Part shown: one piece after another, positions 1-4,814 of the stretch
Layout of the letters: every line of letters begins with the position of its first letter
How positions within the stretch are numbered: position 1 is the stretch's first letter
From: Bacillota bacterium
GTDB lineage: Bacteria; Bacillota; Clostridia; Lachnospirales; Lachnospiraceae
Direction of reading: 5' to 3'
Length of the DNA stretch: 6,654 nucleotides
Assembly: GCA_023399455.1 (NCBI GenBank)
Contig: JAEWPN010000006.1
Span: 1 to 6,654 of the forward strand
The notes under the pieces: generated by a model
Told to the model about the DNA's origin: nothing
Seen by the model: the letters and a program-made list of their open reading frames with translations, nothing else
Databases searched by the model: none
Translations under genes and position numbers: made by a program

Positions 1-155
1 TTTTAGGTTGCATCCTTTCGGATGCCGTTCTCTGAATTTTCATTCATGATACTGCATGTTCCCCTTCCGGGGCATGCTCTCATTTAAGAATTTTCAGGGT
101 TGCATTACTGTTTATTTGTCAAGGTTCATATCAGGCAATTTTTTGAAAAATTACC
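1..155 (-). other. Structured non-coding region, rRNA-leader/spacer-like
   Basis: No convincing ORF is present. Read on the minus strand (the direction of the tRNAs), it holds a modular pattern. The 9-mer TGAAAATTC occurs at 96-88 and again at 42-34, each followed 8-10 bases later by a hairpin with a GNRA tetraloop. One hairpin is at 77-54 (GCATG and CCCC pairing with GGGG and CATGC, two-base bulge, loop GGAA). The other is at 25-10 (GCATCC pairing with GGATGC, loop GAAA). The 8-mer ATGCAACC also occurs twice, at 105-98 and 13-6. A stretch reading GAACCTTGACAAATAAACAG (127-108) resembles the conserved CCTTGAAAACTGAA-type sequence found before 23S rRNA in Firmicutes spacers. That resemblance is from memory, so an rRNA or 5S gene beyond the left edge is inference. 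No poly-U follows either hairpin, so neither looks like an intrinsic terminator. Confidence 0.45.
134..155 (-). other. A/T-rich hairpin downstream of tRNA-Ser(GGA)
   Basis: On the minus strand this is GGTAATTTTT, CA, AAAAATTGCC with one G-U pair: about ten base pairs and a two-base loop, starting 25 bases after the tRNA-Ser 3' end. No U-run follows the stem, so it is a poor intrinsic terminator. It could be a processing or 3'-trailer structure. The inverted repeat is seen directly; its role is unknown. Confidence 0.35.
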
Positions 156-180
156 AACCGTATAAATAGCAAACACGGTA

Positions 181-270
181 CGGAGAAGGAGGGATTTGAA
201 CCCTCGCGCCGCTATTAACGACCTGCACCCTTTCCAGGGGTGTCCCTTCAGCCATCTTGGGTACTTCTCC
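181..270 (-). tRNA. tRNA-Ser (anticodon GGA)
   Basis: This 90-nt class II tRNA decodes UCC/UCU. The acceptor stem GGAGAAG (270-264) pairs with CTTCTCC (188-182), with discriminator G at 181. The anticodon stem CACCC/GGGTG encloses loop CTGGAAA (237-231), giving anticodon GGA at 235-233. The T arm is GAGGG-TTCAAAT-CCCTC (205-189). A long variable arm with a four-pair stem is present, as expected for serine tRNAs. No CCA is encoded: the bases after the discriminator read TAC, so the 3' end must be made by RNase Z-type cleavage and CCA addition. A36 and A37 are both adenine, which suits i6A-type modification rather than t6A. It lies 112 bases downstream of the tRNA-Ser(UGA) gene on the same strand. 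Confidence 0.97.
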
Positions 271-328
271 AAATAAAAGCTGATGTTGCATAAGATGAAG
301 ATTGATTCTCTCTTGCTTCTTAATGCTG

Positions 329-355
329 TTTATAATGTTATCGGCTTATTGACAA
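329..355 (-). promoter_or_regulatory. Weak candidate promoter for tRNA-Ser(GGA)
   Basis: On the minus strand, TTGTCA (355-350) and TATAAA (334-329) are separated by 15 bases, shorter than the usual 17. They lie in the gap between the two tRNA-Ser genes and would start a transcript about 50 bases before the downstream tRNA. The spacing makes this uncertain. Co-transcription from the stronger promoter at 501-529 is the alternative. Confidence 0.25.
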
Positions 356-364
356 CATGTTCGG

Positions 365-380
365 CGGAGAAGGTATCTCC
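365..380 (-). repeat. Mini-hairpin resembling a collapsed tRNA-Ser acceptor
   Basis: Starting two bases after the tRNA-Ser(UGA) discriminator, the minus strand reads GGAGATACCTTCTCCG. Its first half resembles the 5' end of the neighbouring tRNA-Ser(GGA) (GGAGAAGTACC). Its last nine bases, CCTTCTCCG, are identical to that tRNA's 3' end including the discriminator. It folds as GGAGA/TCTCC with a five-base loop. A remnant of a tRNA gene with its interior deleted is one reading. A short processing hairpin or chance similarity are others. Confidence 0.3.
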
Positions 381-382
381 AG

Positions 383-468
383 CGGAGAGGGTGGGATTCG
401 AACCCACGCGCCCTTTCGGACAAACGGTTTTCAAGACCGCCTCGTTATGACCACTTCGATACCTCTCC
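383..468 (-). tRNA. tRNA-Ser (anticodon UGA)
   Basis: This 86-nt class II tRNA decodes UCA and, by wobble, other UCN codons. The acceptor stem GGAGAGG (468-462) pairs with CCTCTCC (390-384), with discriminator G at 383. The anticodon stem GCGGT/ACCGT holds loop CTTGAAA (435-429), with anticodon TGA at 433-431. The T arm is GTGGG-TTCGAAT-CCCAC (407-391). The variable arm has a four-pair stem capped by GAAA. CCA is not encoded: CT follows the discriminator. It sits downstream of ispD behind its own near-consensus promoter. The plus-strand ORF crossing it is an antisense artefact. Confidence 0.98.
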
Positions 469-500
469 ATGTTCGTGCACCGCTCAGCAGCGCAAAAATT

Positions 501-529
501 ATTCTAGCAAAAAAGGAGTGCTGTGTCAA
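501..529 (-). promoter_or_regulatory. Strong sigma-A-type promoter for the tRNA-Ser genes
   Basis: On the minus strand, a perfect TTGACA (529-524) and TAGAAT (506-501) are separated by exactly 17 bases. Initiation is expected near 494, giving a leader of about 26 bases before tRNA-Ser(UGA). Immediately upstream of the -35 lie two perfect copies of the A-rich 10-mer GAGAAAAGTT, which could act as an UP element. I see no convincing terminator between the ispD stop and this promoter, so read-through from ispD may add to tRNA expression. Confidence 0.8.
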
Positions 530-530
530 C

Positions 531-550
531 AACTTTTCTCAACTTTTCTC
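531..550 (-). repeat. Perfect 2 x 10-bp tandem repeat, UP-element-like
   Basis: GAGAAAAGTT occurs twice in tandem on the minus strand, directly upstream of the TTGACA hexamer at 529-524. The ten-base period is close to one helical turn and the sequence is A-rich, the features expected of an alpha-CTD-binding UP element. The repeat is seen directly; the role is inferred from position. Confidence 0.5.
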
Positions 551-580
551 AAAAGATTTTCCGTTCTCGTCTTTAGGGCG

Positions 581-1297
581 CTATTTATCGGCTTTATCCA
601 AAAAAGCTTCCGCTATTTTTAAGTCCTCAGGAGTTGTGATTTTTATATTTTCGTAGCTGCCTTCCACAAGCTTCACCTTTGTATCGGTAAAAGTCTCCAT
701 AACCATCGCATCATCTGTGATCAGCATTCCCTCTGCCAGAAGGCGCTTCTCGTCCCGAATCAAAATGCTGTAGGCTTCTTTTATTAAAGGAAAAGAAAAC
801 ACTTGCGGCGTCTGCACCGTCCATACTAAATCCCGTTTCGGTGTCGTAGAGGCAAAGCCGTTTTCATCCATTAATTTAACGGTATCCTTGGAAGGCATGC
901 CTATGACACATGCGTCATATTCAATAACGCTTGCGTAAGCGCGCTCTAAAATTTCTGCCGTTACAAAAGGTCTGGCTCCGTCGTGGATGAAAATATAACT
1001 GCATTCAGCTGCTGCTTCTATTCCGGCAAAGACGGAATGGTACCTTTCCCTGCCGCCTGCTGTTATGCGGGAAACCTTATCGAAACCGTATTTTTCAACA
1101 ATTTCTTTTTTACAATATTCGATATCGCTTTCTGCCGTTACCAGTATGATTTCATCTATGAAGCTCTCCTGAAATACCTTCAGGGAATAATAAAGTACCG
1201 GCTTATCCTTGATAAAAAGATATTGTTTCGGTACGTCGCTGTTCATTCGCTTACCCTGCCCCGCCGATAATACGACTGCTGCACACTTCGTCTTCAA
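581..1297 (-). CDS. ispD: 2-C-methyl-D-erythritol 4-phosphate cytidylyltransferase
   Basis: IspD couples CTP to 2-C-methyl-D-erythritol 4-phosphate, releasing pyrophosphate and forming CDP-ME, the third step of the cytosolic MEP isoprenoid pathway. At 238 residues it is the usual length for a stand-alone enzyme; there is no IspF fusion. Visible motifs are the CTP-binding loop LSAGQGKRM (10-18) followed by PKQYL (23-27), which supplies the catalytic Arg17 and Lys24 equivalents. Also present are HDGARPFV (105-112) with the metal-binding Asp106, TPKRDLVW (152-159), QTPQVF (162-167), TDDA (194-197) and NIKITTPEDL (217-226) with the substrate Lys. The start is TTG: no in-frame ATG occurs before Met18, which lies inside the nucleotide loop, and a good Shine-Dalgarno precedes the TTG. 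Only 15 bases separate it from the tsaD stop, so it is probably the last protein gene of that operon. Confidence 0.96.
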   Translation of the reverse strand: MKTKCAAVVLSAGQGKRMNSDVPKQYLFIKDKPVLYYSLKVFQESFIDEIILVTAESDIEYCKKEIVEKYGFDKVSRITAGGRERYHSVFAGIEAAAECSYIFIHDGARPFVTAEILERAYASVIEYDACVIGMPSKDTVKLMDENGFASTTPKRDLVWTVQTPQVFSFPLIKEAYSILIRDEKRLLAEGMLITDDAMVMETFTDTKVKLVEGSYENIKITTPEDLKIAEAFLDKADK

Positions 1298-1303
1298 TTT
1301 TAA

Positions 1304-1310
1304 TCCCTCT
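1304..1310 (-). promoter_or_regulatory. Ribosome binding site fixing the ispD TTG start
   Basis: AGAGGGA on the minus strand lies six bases before TTG and occupies almost all of the short gap after the tsaD TAA stop. It supports the non-ATG start of ispD. Confidence 0.65.
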
Positions 1311-1312
1311 CG

Positions 1313-2380
1313 TTAAATCCTCTCACCCAATTTCAGGTTAGGTACCGCGTTCAAATCATAGCCGTGCCTGATTCCGCTTATATAATCATAATAACCAGCC
1401 ACACCTATCATTGCCGCATTATCCGTACAGAATATAGGAGAAGGGGAGTAGAATGCAATTCCTCTTTTTTCACATTCCTTCTCCAACGCTCCTCTGAGAG
1501 CGCTGTTGGATGCCACTCCGCCAGCGATGGCAAATTTATCATATCCATACTCCTTGACTGCAGCAAGGGAATGCTCTACCAGCACGTCTATGACCGCTTT
1601 CTGGAAGGAAGCCGCCACATCCGGTACATTCACCTCAACTTCCTTCATTTCGCAGGAATTCAGATAGTTCAATACCGCAGACTTTAATCCACTGAAACTG
1701 AAATCGTACTCCGCCCCTTCTACCTTGGCACGGGGAAAACGAATCGCTTCCGGATTGCCTTCCCTTGCAGCCTTGTCAATTTTGGGCCCGCCCGGGTATC
1801 CAAGACCTATGGCGCGGGCCACTTTATCGAAGGCTTCTCCTGCGGCATCATCTCTCGTGCGCCCTATGATTTCATATTCGCCATAAGACTTCACGACTAC
1901 CAGATGGGAATGCCCGCCGGATACGACCAGGCAGATAAAAGGCGGTTCTAACTCTTTATTTTCAATGAAGTTCGCACTGATATGACCCTCAATATGATGT
2001 ACTCCTATTAACGGGATTCCTGAGGCGAAGCTGATGGCTTTTGCCGCCGACACTCCTACCAGAAGCGCACCTACAAGCCCCGGCCCATACGTAACGGCTA
2101 TCGCATCTATATCCGTCAGTTCTGCTCCTGACTCAGAAAGTGCCTGTTCGATCACCTGGTTGATTTTCTCGATGTGCTTGCGCGACGCAATCTCGGGCAC
2201 GACTCCGCCGTACACCGTGTGAAGCGCTATCTGGGAATAAATAACGTTGGAGAGAACTTCCCTGCCATTTTTTACAACGGAAGCCGCCGTTTCATCGCAG
2301 GAGCTTTCGATTGCCAGAATTAATATATCTTTATCGCCTTTTATTCTATTGCTCATCTTTAAAACCGTATCCTTTTTCAT
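1313..2380 (-). CDS. tsaD: tRNA t6A37 threonylcarbamoyltransferase TsaD
   Basis: TsaD (Kae1/Qri7/YgjD family, once annotated as O-sialoglycoprotein endopeptidase) transfers the threonylcarbamoyl group from TC-AMP to A37 of ANN-decoding tRNAs, working with TsaB and TsaE in the cytoplasm. Counting from the ATG at 2380 (355 residues), visible features are the N-terminal ASKHA nucleotide motif [13 protein letters not shown] (22-34) and [12 protein letters not shown] (98-109). The metal-binding HHIEGH (128-133) has the two ligand histidines His129 and His133. SGGHSH (154-159), GGVASNS (287-293) and CTDNAAM (318-324), with the Asp metal ligand at 320, follow. The start is uncertain. TTG at 2383 is in frame; ATG at 2380 overlaps the upstream stop as TGATG, suggesting coupled translation; ATG at 2356 is preceded by AAGGA and would give 347 residues, closer to the family norm. 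All catalytic motifs lie inside every option. Confidence 0.97.
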   Translation of the reverse strand: MKKDTVLKMSNRIKGDKDILILAIESSCDETAASVVKNGREVLSNVIYSQIALHTVYGGVVPEIASRKHIEKINQVIEQALSESGAELTDIDAIAVTYGPGLVGALLVGVSAAKAISFASGIPLIGVHHIEGHISANFIENKELEPPFICLVVSGGHSHLVVVKSYGEYEIIGRTRDDAAGEAFDKVARAIGLGYPGGPKIDKAAREGNPEAIRFPRAKVEGAEYDFSFSGLKSAVLNYLNSCEMKEVEVNVPDVAASFQKAVIDVLVEHSLAAVKEYGYDKFAIAGGVASNSALRGALEKECEKRGIAFYSPSPIFCTDNAAMIGVAGYYDYISGIRHGYDLNAVPNLKLGERI

Positions 2381-2979
2381 CAATTATCGGCCAATGTCCA
2401 GCCATATATTTTCCAGCGACCCGCTTCATCCTTTCGAAGCAGAAACTTCTCATTAGTGTTCATTACGGCCGTTCCCTTCCGAATACCGTACACGCAGTAC
2501 AAACTGGCCCATTCATAGCCGCCATCGGTATAGTATTCCACATTTGTACTCGAAGAGATGGAGTAGCTGGAAATGACAAACTCGTTTTCCTTCATGGACG
2601 CAATTTCACTTTTCAGCTTTTCTATGTACTCTTCTTCCGTCTGATTTCCTATCAACTCCTCATCATAGAGCTTTTGAATCTGCATAGCCAGTGCATAAAC
2701 ATCTTCTTCCGAAATCTCTTCATTATAAAAACACTGAGTAATCTCGCTGTAATATTTCACTACCTCTTTGGGCGACAGCGGATATTTCCTGTCGAAATCG
2801 TATTGAAGTATCTGCCCGGTCTTCGTAACTTTATTACCTTCCTTCTCCTTCTCCCCCTCCGTCTTGGCAGACATATAATAATAAAAGCCCGCCAGAAGAG
2901 CCACTAGAATAATTCCTATTATTATCGTCTTACCTATGCTTTTTTGTCCATTGTTGCTTCTATTAGCAAGCTTTCCCAT
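2380..2979 (-). CDS. Unassigned membrane-anchored protein between rnz and tsaD
   Basis: I do not recognise a characterised family; it may match a Lachnospiraceae domain of unknown function (DUF6715-like), which I hold with low certainty. The 199-residue protein has a basic N-terminus (1-18, KLANRS, KSIGK), one hydrophobic helix at about 19-36 rich in I/L/V/A, and then a charged linker ([12 protein letters not shown]). A soluble domain from about 55 to the end contains acidic helical stretches (86-130), Tyr/Ser-rich strands (133-165) and a final RWKIYGW motif. This predicts an N-in, single-pass protein whose main domain lies outside the membrane, or an uncleaved signal anchor; no lipobox cysteine is visible. 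The start at ATG 2979 is chosen because AAGGAGG lies five bases upstream; the longer GTG start at 2994 would contain that ribosome binding site. It starts 22 bases after rnz and its TGA shares one base with the tsaD ATG, so it is part of the same operon. The C-terminal domain resembles small beta-rich export-side domains only in general character. Confidence 0.85.
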   Translation of the reverse strand: MGKLANRSNNGQKSIGKTIIIGIILVALLAGFYYYMSAKTEGEKEKEGNKVTKTGQILQYDFDRKYPLSPKEVVKYYSEITQCFYNEEISEEDVYALAMQIQKLYDEELIGNQTEEEYIEKLKSEIASMKENEFVISSYSISSSTNVEYYTDGGYEWASLYCVYGIRKGTAVMNTNEKFLLRKDEAGRWKIYGWTLADN

Positions 2980-2984
2980 GCGTA

Positions 2985-2991
2985 CCTCCTT
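2985..2991 (-). promoter_or_regulatory. Ribosome binding site deciding the 2979 start
   Basis: A perfect AAGGAGG on the minus strand, five bases before ATG 2979. It sets the start of the membrane-anchored protein and excludes the in-frame GTG at 2994 as the likely initiator. Confidence 0.85.
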
Positions 2992-3001
2992 CACTCATGC
3001 C

Positions 3002-3913
3002 CTAATCCTCTTCGAACATAAGCTCTATAGTTTTGCCATCCTTGCCTGCGACAGCCCTCGGAAAAATCTCTCTTACGGCATCCATGAATTCCTCCGCGCG
3101 CACAAGAGACGGGCTGTAATGAGTCAGCCACATTTGCTGTACATTTGCTTCCTTAGCCAGTTCGGCTGCTTCATAAAAGGTCATGTGCTTATATTCTTTC
3201 GCCTTTTCTTTTTTATCCGGTTCTCCGTACATCCCTTCGCAGATAAAAAGGTCAGCCCCCACCGCATTTCGAACGATACTTTCTGTAGGTCTGGTATCCG
3301 TACAATAAGTTACCTTAAGTCCCTTTCTTGCACCGCCCAATACCATATCGGGAGTATATGTTTGTCCCTCCACTTCCACGCATTCTCCTTTTTGCAGACG
3401 ATTCCAATACCTTCTGTCTATGTTAAGTCCCATCGCTTTTTCCAGCTGAAACTTTCCGATACGATCGATTACAATGCTGTATCCATAGCATATCACATTG
3501 TGATTGACACGAAAAGCTTCTATCCGAAAGCCATCCAGATCGATGCGCTGTTCCGGCTCCGCCAGCTCCATACATTCTATTTCAAAGGGCAGTTCCGGAG
3601 CAATTACCCGCAGCGCAGACACTACGCGGGTCAATCCTTTCGGCCCCACTAAAAGAAGCGGCTCTGTCCGCTCCGCATTTCCCATAGTGAGAAGCATTCC
3701 CGGCAGTCCGCTGATATGATCCGCATGATAGTGGGTAAAACAGATAATGTCGATAGGCTTCGGGCTCCAGCCCTTTTCCTTCATAGCAATCTGTGTTCCT
3801 TCCCCGCAATCAATCAATATACTCTTTCCATTATACCTTACCATTAAGGAAGTCAGCCATCTATGAGGAAGCGGCATCATTCCTCCTGTTCCTAACAAAC
3901 AAACATCTAACAT
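3002..3913 (-). CDS. rnz: Ribonuclease Z (tRNase Z)
   Basis: RNase Z is a zinc metallo-beta-lactamase-fold endonuclease that cuts pre-tRNA just after the discriminator base, preparing CCA-less tRNAs for CCA addition. At 303 residues it is the short bacterial form. Visible motifs are LLGTGG (6-11), LIDCGEGTQ (33-41, family motif I), the zinc motif THYHADHISGLPG (60-72, His61, His63, Asp65, His66), His138 in VNH, CTDTRP (204-209, bridging Asp206), HMTFYEAAELA (243-253) and LTHYSP (263-268, His265). The segment from about 150 to 200 (GKFQLEKA to GGARKG) fits the tRNA-binding exosite-arm region. The ATG has AGGAG five bases upstream. The residues needed for catalysis all appear present. Both tRNA genes in this window lack encoded CCA and are therefore expected substrates. 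It is followed 22 bases later by the membrane-anchored gene, and preceded by a 96-base gap. Confidence 0.95.
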   Translation of the reverse strand: MLDVCLLGTGGMMPLPHRWLTSLMVRYNGKSILIDCGEGTQIAMKEKGWSPKPIDIICFTHYHADHISGLPGMLLTMGNAERTEPLLLVGPKGLTRVVSALRVIAPELPFEIECMELAEPEQRIDLDGFRIEAFRVNHNVICYGYSIVIDRIGKFQLEKAMGLNIDRRYWNRLQKGECVEVEGQTYTPDMVLGGARKGLKVTYCTDTRPTESIVRNAVGADLFICEGMYGEPDKKEKAKEYKHMTFYEAAELAKEANVQQMWLTHYSPSLVRAEEFMDAVREIFPRAVAGKDGKTIELMFEED

Positions 3914-3974
3914 GAAAACTCCTATCCTGACACCTCGTTCAGAATCGGAGCAACGGTTTTCCAGACAGTACGAT

Positions 3975-4002
3975 TAATGAGTAATGAGTGCAAGGCACTC
4001 AT
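3975..4002 (-). repeat. Short tandem repeat plus perfect 8-bp inverted repeat
   Basis: In the gap between the small cysteine-rich gene and rnz, TAATGAG is repeated in tandem (plus strand 3975-3988). ATGAGTGC (3984-3991) pairs with GCACTCAT (3995-4002) around a three-base loop. The hairpin begins seven bases after the upstream TGA. On the minus strand it is followed by TACTCATTAATCG, not a U-run, so it is not a classical terminator. It may be a 3'-end stabiliser, an operator-like palindrome or a small dispersed intergenic repeat. Confidence 0.5.
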
Positions 4003-4009
4003 GAAACCC

Positions 4010-4258
4010 TCATAAAAATTCTTTAATATCTGTACTGTCCACCGGTATTCTGAACTTGGCAATCATCGCATCGTAACAGTCTTCGCACAAATCGAAGCTG
4101 TGATTTTGCCCGTCCTTTTTGCTGAAATATCCAAAAGAAGTGTTGATTTCCAGACAGCCTTCTTTTAAAATTCCATTTTCTACCAATAATTCTTTTTTAC
4201 AATGATTACAAATAACGGCCGAAAGCTCCGTCTTTTTTTCATCCAGATATTTACGCAT
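4010..4258 (-). CDS. Small cysteine-rich (CxxC...CxxC) protein, function unknown
   Basis: This 82-residue protein carries two CxxC pairs, CNHC (17-20) and CEDC (58-61), with a further Cys at 35. The arrangement suggests one treble-clef or zinc-ribbon-like metal site. Between them lies GYFSKKDGQNHSFDLCEDCYD (43-63, its His53 a possible extra ligand), and IPV follows near 71-73. I recall similar uncharacterised short proteins in Firmicutes, but cannot name a family. There is no signal peptide or membrane helix, so it is probably cytosolic. The ATG at 4258 is supported by GGGAGG eight bases upstream. It sits alone between rimI (99-base gap) and rnz (96-base gap). A candidate -10 TATAAT lies upstream, so it may head the rnz-tsaD-ispD transcript or be monocistronic. 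Nucleic-acid or ribosome binding would suit its neighbours but is not shown by the sequence. Confidence 0.8.
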   Translation of the reverse strand: MRKYLDEKKTELSAVICNHCKKELLVENGILKEGCLEINTSFGYFSKKDGQNHSFDLCEDCYDAMIAKFRIPVDSTDIKEFL

Positions 4259-4305
4259 AGTCTCATCCTCCCAAGATGTACTAAATCCATCGTTCTATAT
4301 CTGTA

Positions 4306-4334
4306 ATTATACATGAATCCATAGAGCAAAAACA
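4306..4334 (-). promoter_or_regulatory. Candidate promoter for the small cysteine-rich gene
   Basis: A perfect TATAAT (4311-4306, minus strand) lies about 48 bases before the start codon at 4258. The -35 region 17 bases upstream reads TGTTTT (4334-4329), a poor match, and no TGn extension precedes the -10. The position, just after the rimI stop and before a gene with a separate ribosome binding site, supports a promoter; the weak -35 limits confidence. Confidence 0.4.
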
Positions 4335-4357
4335 GTGGTAATTGTTTCGCACTTTTC

Positions 4358-4792
4358 CTATCTTTTCCACATGATCACGGCATCTTCTTTCGGTTTTTCG
4401 TAAAAATTTTTTCGGATGCCTTCGCTTTCAAAGCCAAACTTCTTATACAAGCGAATGGCAGGCTCATTTCCTGCCCTGACCTCCAATGTAAACGCTTCGA
4501 TACCATGCCTTACGCCCTCATCTAGCGCTTTCCCCAGCAGCATTTCAGCTATTCCTTGTTTCCTTCGGCTTTTATCCACCACCACATTGGTAATTTCTCC
4601 TTCTCCCGCGATATTCTTAAGTCCGCACATTCCTATGATCGATTCATTCTCCTCAGCCACAAAATAATAAGCATAGTTCAAATGTATCGTCTCCAAAAAA
4701 GACTTTTGCGACCATGGCTCGGAAAAGTTATCCTTTTCCAATTCCTCCGCGCGGAGTGTATCTTTTTCTTCCATTCGTCTTACTGTAATCAA
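4358..4792 (-). CDS. rimI: Ribosomal protein alanine N-acetyltransferase (GNAT)
   Basis: RimI transfers acetyl from acetyl-CoA to the N-terminal alanine of ribosomal protein S18 and sometimes other proteins. The 144-residue length matches the family. Seen in order: N-terminal ITVRRMEEKD, an FSEPWSQKSF segment (23-32) like the FPWS motif of RimI, strands around YYFVAEE and IIGMCGL, and the acetyl-CoA loop VVDKSRRKQGIAEMLLG (71-87) with RxxGxA (77-82). LEVRAGNEPAIRLYKKFGF (103-121) follows, with Glu104 and Tyr116 at the usual catalytic base and acid positions. The start is TTG at 4792, which preserves the first beta strand; the next in-frame ATG (Met7) would remove it. It begins 22 bases after tsaB in the tsaE-tsaB-rimI operon, a common arrangement. 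The true substrate is not shown by the sequence alone. Confidence 0.94.
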   Translation of the reverse strand: MITVRRMEEKDTLRAEELEKDNFSEPWSQKSFLETIHLNYAYYFVAEENESIIGMCGLKNIAGEGEITNVVVDKSRRKQGIAEMLLGKALDEGVRHGIEAFTLEVRAGNEPAIRLYKKFGFESEGIRKNFYEKPKEDAVIMWKR

Positions 4793-4800
4793 TCCGGGAA

Positions 4801-4806
4801 CCCCTC
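4801..4806 (-). promoter_or_regulatory. Ribosome binding site supporting the rimI TTG start
   Basis: GAGGGG on the minus strand lies eight bases before TTG 4792, in the 22-base gap after tsaB. It supports translation from the unusual start. Confidence 0.55.
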
Positions 4807-4814
4807 TTACTTAT

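Noticed and set aside
331..336. TATAAT on the plus strand between the tRNA genes
   Set aside because: There is no suitable -35 upstream on the plus strand and no plus-strand gene downstream.
357..656. Plus-strand 99-residue ORF crossing tRNA-Ser(UGA)
   Set aside because: It is antisense to a tRNA gene, its tRNA-derived part (GGIRTHAPFRTNG) is a well-known false translation of tRNA-Ser genes, and it runs into ispD on the other strand.
2311..2907. Plus-strand 198-residue ORF opposite the membrane-anchored gene
   Set aside because: It is a shadow of a minus-strand gene that has a perfect Shine-Dalgarno, a membrane helix and operon spacing; the plus frame shows no domain or ribosome site.
2936..3652. 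Plus-strand 238-residue ORF opposite rnz
   Set aside because: RNase Z on the minus strand has all its zinc motifs intact, so the long antisense frame is a by-product of codon use.
3582..3809. Minus-strand 75-residue ORF inside rnz
   Set aside because: Out-of-frame within an intact, motif-complete gene, with no separate ribosome site noted.
3971..3993. Possible rnz promoter TTGCAC-17-TACTGT on the minus strand
   Set aside because: Both hexamers match consensus at only about half of their positions and the -35 lies inside the inverted repeat.
4316..4357. Possible terminator after rimI (AGTG...CACT followed by GTTTTT on the minus strand)
   Set aside because: The stem is only four G/C-containing pairs with a large loop and a bulge before the T-run; too weak to list as a terminator.
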